64,000 nt of DNA, from assembly GCA_030068075.1 (NCBI GenBank), contig CM057843.1, forward strand, positions 10,062,001 to 10,126,000. Direction: 5' to 3'. This DNA is from Paguma larvata (taxonomy: Eukaryota; Chordata; Mammalia; Carnivora; Viverridae). Numbering within the stretch: the stretch's first letter is position 1; each line of letters begins with the position of its first letter. Shown here piece by piece: positions 60,321 through 64,000 of this stretch. The translations under genes were made by a program, and so were the position numbers. The notes beneath the pieces are model-generated. The model was given only the letters and a program-made list of their open reading frames with translations. It was not told where the DNA came from and searched no databases.

Positions 60321-60552
60321 TTTTTTTTTAATTTTTTTTTTTTACATTTATTCATTTTTGAGAGACACAGAGAGAGAGAGACAGAGCATGAAGAGGAGAG
60401 GAGCAGAGACAGAGGGAGACACATAATTGGAAGCAGGCTCCAGGCTCCAAGCTGTCAGCACAGAGCCTGACGCGGGGCTCGAACTCACTGACTGCAAGAT
60501 CATGACCTGAGCTGAAATGGGATGCCCAACCGACTGAGCCACCCAGGCGCCC
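60321..60552 (-). mobile_element. Felid CanSINE, minus strand, recent
   Basis: The T-rich tail is on the left and the head complement gagccacccaggcgcccc on the right. Target repeat cagatatt(t)taattta is at 60306-60320 and 60553-60568, differing by one inserted T. Confidence 0.97.
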
Positions 60553-60790
60553 CAGATATTTTAATTTAGAGTGATTATTTTAGATTGGCCAAACCAGGCG
60601 GTGGACAAAAGCAAACTTGAGTCCTTTTCCCAATTTTCATCCCAGACTTCCAAGCACTCCTACTAATGAAATTCCAAAGAAAATAAGAAAAAAAAATTTA
60701 ATTGCACAAGAAACAAAGCACAACCAGCAGAAATAAGAGCTTAGCAGAAACTTATCTAAAAGGCCCCCTTATTCATAGAGTCTTAAATAA

Positions 60791-61121
60791 CCATGTTAGT
60801 ATACTTTTTTTTTTGTAAGATCTTTCTCCCTCCAGTCCCCTGCCAGCCCCTCCCCTCTTCAACCGCTGATCCTTGCTTCAGAAGCCAAAGTGTGAACAGC
60901 ACACTTAAAGTTTATTTATTTTTGAGAGACATAGAGACAGAGTATGAGCAGGGGAAGGGCAGAGAGAGAGGGAGATACAGAATCTGAAGCAGGCTCCAGG
61001 CTCCGAGCCGCCAGCACAGAGTCCGACGCGGGGCTCGAACTCACAGACCGTGAGATCATGACCTGAGCCAAAGTTGGCCGCTCAACCGAGCCACCCAGGC
61101 GCCCCCATGTTAGTATACTTT
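60791..61121 (-). mobile_element. Chimeric SINE insertion: CanSINE plus 88-bp non-SINE segment
   Basis: A single retrotransposition unit in minus orientation. From right to left: target repeat (61105-61121), SINE head to tail (61106-60903), 88 bp copied from 58836-58749 (60902-60815), a poly(A) tail seen as ten T (60805-60814), and the target repeat ccatgttagtatacttt again (60791-60807). The empty site would read cttt|aaag, a good L1-endonuclease nick. The 88 bp match their source perfectly, so the event is young. Confidence 0.93.
60903..61106 (-). mobile_element. Felid CanSINE body of the chimeric insertion
   Basis: A near-consensus felid copy with only a small deletion near the head (ccgctcaaccgagccaccca). 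Its tail reads aaataaactttaagt before the junction with the transduced piece, with no long poly(A) at that junction. Confidence 0.96.
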
Positions 61122-61392
61122 AAAGAAATAAAAGACAAGTTCACAAATATGTTCAGGGAACAAGAAACTACAAAAAAAAAAAAAAAAAAAAAAAGCAGAT
61201 ATGAACAAAACTATCTGGAAATAAAAACATATAAGTGAGGTAAAAAAACTCAATGGGACATATTTAGCAGACTAGATATAGCTAGGGAACAATTCGGTGA
61301 ACTGAAAGACACAGTTAAGGAAATTATCTGGAATGCAGAGCACAATACAAGAAGTCATAAAAGTGAAAGAGGCTTAAGAGACATTAAAGACA

Positions 61393-61622
61393 TGGGGCAC
61401 CTGGGTGGCTCAGTCAGTTAAGCATCCAACTTCAGCTCAAGTCATGATCTCACAGTTCCTGAGTTCAGGCCCCACATCAGGCTCTGTGCTGACAGCTTGG
61501 AGCATGGAGCCTGCTTCGGATTCTGTGTGTGTCTCTCTCTCTGCCCCTCTCCTGCTCATGTTCTGTCTCTCTCATTCTCTCTCTCAAAAACAAACAATAA
61601 AAAAATTTTTTTAAAAAGAAGA
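61393..61622 (+). mobile_element. Felid CanSINE
   Basis: The head ggggcacctgggtggctcag. Target repeat gagac(at/gc)taaagaca is at 61378-61392 and 61623-61637 with two mismatches. Confidence 0.95.
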
Positions 61623-62067
61623 GAGACGCTAAAGACACAGAGTAAGGTCTAACCTCTGACTAACTAAAGTCACAGAAGGAGAAGCAAAAGCATGGACAGA
61701 TGTAATATTTTTAAAAAGCAGCTAAGAATTTTCCAAAATTGCTGAAATCAACTCGCAGATACATGAAGCTCAACAAATCTCTAGCAGGAAGAATAAAAAA
61801 TAAACTCAAGCTTAGACAAATCATTAAAACTGCAAAACATCAAAGAGTTAAAAAAAAGTTTTTTTTAATTTTTAAAAGATCTGGAAAGCAATCAGAAAGA
61901 ATAGATTATTTTTAAAAGAGAAACAATTTGACTGATGGCTGACTTTTAATCAGCAATGGTGAAAGCCAGACACAATAAATTATCTTAAATGGGGACTGAA
62001 GGACAATAGCTGTTTACCTAGAATCCTATTACCAGTGAATATAGATCCTTTAGGAATAAGGAAAATA

Positions 62068-62312
62068 GGGGCGCCTAGGTGGCTCAGTTGGTTAAGCATC
62101 CAACTCTTGATTTCGGCTCAGGTCATGACCTCACCATTACTGAGTTCCAACCACACACTGTGCCACACTGTGTCAGCGTGGAGCCTGCTTGGAATTCTCT
62201 TTCTCTCTGTCTCTCTGCCGCTACCCCACCCATGCTCTCTCTCTCTGTCTCTCTCAAAATAAATAAATAAACTTAATGAAAATTTTAAATTAATAATTTA
62301 TTTTAAGAAAAC
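62068..62312 (+). mobile_element. Felid CanSINE
   Basis: The head ggggcgcctaggtggctcag, with a long AT-rich tail. Perfect target repeat ggaataaggaaaata is at 62053-62067 and 62313-62327. Confidence 0.97.
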
Positions 62313-62829
62313 GGAATAAGGAAAATAAAGCCTTTTAGACAAATAAAAACTAAAAAAATCTGTCATCAAAAGAACTTCACTAAATAATTCTAAAGAATAT
62401 ACTTGAGGCAGAAAGAAAATGATCCCAGGTGGAGGTTATGAAACACACACACACACACCAAAAAAAAGAAAGAAAGAAAAGAAAAGAAAAATAGTAAATA
62501 TGAGTGGATCTAAACAAGCATTTACTGACAACATAATAAAAACAACAACAAGGAAAAAGACAATTAAAATACATGACAAAGCAACCTATAAACTGGGGAG
62601 ATACAGTATAGGATTCAAGTATTCCATGGCCCCTGTATTACTTCAGAAGAGAGTGAAAATGCTGAATAACCTAACTTTTGGCAAGGTAAGTGTACGTGCT
62701 CTCATTCCTAGGGTAACCACTAATAAAAGAAAAGGAGACTAGTAGGGAAAGGGGAAGAAAGAGTGGGGAAAAATCCAAAAGAAAGAAGGAAGGGAAAAAG
62801 GGAACAGAACAGAAGAATGGGAAAGCATT

Positions 62830-63800
62830 AGGGGAAAATATCTGCAAAATATGTATCTGATAAGGGGCTTATATTCAGATCACAGAAATCTCTAAACTTA
62901 ACAATAAAGGCAAACAACTTGATTTTTCAATGGACAAAAAATTTAAGTAGGTACTTACCAAAGAAGATATACAGATAGTAAATAAGCACATGAAAAGTCA
63001 CTCACCACCCTCAGTCATTAGGGAAACACAAAATGAAATTAAAACCAAACTGAAATGGCACCGCATACCCACCAGAACTGCTAAAGTAAAGAAGACTGAC
63101 AATACCAAATGTTGGCAAGGATGCAAAGAAATCGGAACTCTGACACCCTGCTGCAAGGAATGTAAAACGGTTCAACTACTTTGCAAAACAATTTAGCAGT
63201 TCCTTATGTAGTTAAACATATACTTTACTGTATGACCCAGAACATCTACTCCTGGGTATTTACCCAAGGGATTAAAATACATGTTCACAAAAAGGCTTTC
63301 ATACAAACATTCGTGGCAATTTTGTTCATAATAGCCCAACAATAGAAACAACCCAAACATTTATCACAGGTACCTAGATAAAATGGTATTATACCCTCAC
63401 AGTAGAACACCATTCAGTAATACAAGGGAATGCAGTACTGATACATAGAAACAACATGAATAAATCTCAGACATGTGAAGCTGAGCAGAAGAAGCCAGAC
63501 AGGAAAGAGTACACACTGTATGGTTCCATTTATATGAAACTCTGGAAGAGACACAACCAGTGAATGGTGACAGAAAGCGGATCAGTGGTTTGCCTGGGGC
63601 CAGGGGTAGGAATGGAGGTCAACTGGCATGGGCACAAAGAAAACTTTTGGGGATGATGGAATGTTCAATATTTTGATTGTGAACATTAGGTACCCAGGTA
63701 TATAAACTGGTCAAACTCACTGAAGTGCACTCTTGAAATGGGTTCATTTTATTGTGTATATACTTAACCTCAGTAAAAGCTTATTTTTTAAAAATAAGAC
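62830..63800 (+). mobile_element. Ancient L1 ORF2 end and 3' UTR
   Basis: aatatctgcaaaatatgtat, accaaatgttggcaaggatg, tttgttcataatagcccaac, the gatcagtggtttgcctgggg block and a UTR ending near ttgtgtatatacttaacctc. A complete but heavily mutated 3' end. Confidence 0.9.
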
Positions 63801-63806
63801 AGTATA

Positions 63807-64000
63807 AGGACACCTGAGTGGCTCCGTCAGTTGGGCATCTGACTCTTGGTTTCGGCTCAGGTCATGATCTCACGGTTCGTGAATTCAAGTCCTGTGTCTG
63901 GCTCTGCACTGACAGTGTGGAGCCTGCTTAGAATTCTCTCTCCCCTCTCACATGGTGCCCCTACCCCAGTTGCGTGCTCTCTCTCTCAAAATAAATAAAC
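63807..64000 (+). mobile_element. CanSINE, cut by the window end
   Basis: The head aggacacctgagtggctccg, the TC-rich part and the tail start aaaataaataaac. It continues past position 64000. Confidence 0.93.

Larger units (their letters stand above)
61122..62800 (+). mobile_element. HAL1/L1 ORF1-derived element, split by two SINEs
   Basis: Phrases typical of the L1 ORF1/HAL1 coiled-coil region: ttcagggaacaagaaactac, gactagatatagctagggaa and ggtgaactgaaagacacag-like. Further on are ttccaaaattgctgaaatca, gtgaaagccagacacaataa and the caaaagaacttcactaaat block. SINEs sit at 61393-61622 and 62068-62312. A long A run (61170-61193) and a CA run (62441-62458) lie inside. All frames are broken. Confidence 0.65.

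Noticed and set aside
1..64000. CRISPR arrays, prokaryotic operons, prophage or an endogenous retrovirus with gag-pol-env
   Set aside because: None seen. Regular repeats are microsatellites or SINEs, and the only LTR-like piece (4840-5285) has no coding region.

Overview
This window is mammalian nuclear DNA from a carnivore, most likely a cat (Felidae). The main clue is about 26 tRNA-Lys-derived CanSINE copies. They carry the felid head (gcctgggtggctcagtcgg), a TC-rich stretch and an AAATAAATAAAC tail, and none has the dog SINEC_Cf form. The rest is intron-like sequence with old L1, HAL1, L2 and MIR repeats and DNA transposons. No bacterial or viral operon, CRISPR array or RNA gene was seen.

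The only gene I can support is SMG6 (EST1A), the endonuclease of nonsense-mediated mRNA decay, on the minus strand. Three consecutive internal exons are visible at 28296-28180, 26581-26413 and 14474-14273. Their reading frames join without a stop and every splice site has AG/GT. They encode the C-terminal part of the helical TPR/14-3-3-like region and the acidic linker before the PIN nuclease domain. The PIN exons lie beyond position 1 and the earlier exons beyond 64000, so nearly all of the window is SMG6 intron. By human synteny (17p13.3) this would be cat chromosome E1, which is an inference.

Layout: 1-14.2 kb is a repeat-rich intron with L1 3' ends, MER5A, a MaLR-like LTR, SINE clusters, MIRs and an L2. 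From 15.2 to 24.2 kb there is a long stretch with almost no recognisable repeats. From 24.2 to 25.9 kb there are SINEs and a degenerate CAGA/GACA-rich tract. From 26.4 to 28.3 kb there are two SMG6 exons. From 28.5 to 34.9 kb the sequence is mostly unique. From 34.9 to 44.4 kb there are three L1 bodies and a broken ZC3H15 retrocopy. From 46.2 to 54.8 kb the sequence is mostly unique and includes a small CpG-dense patch. From 54.8 to 64 kb the intron is dense in L1, HAL1, L2 and SINE copies.

The most notable item is a recent chimeric retrotransposition at 60791-61121. A SINE carries 88 bases that are identical to intron sequence 2 kb away (58749-58836). It ends in a poly(A) tail and is bounded by a 15-17 bp target-site duplication. 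No SINE now sits at the source site. No new protein-based system was found.
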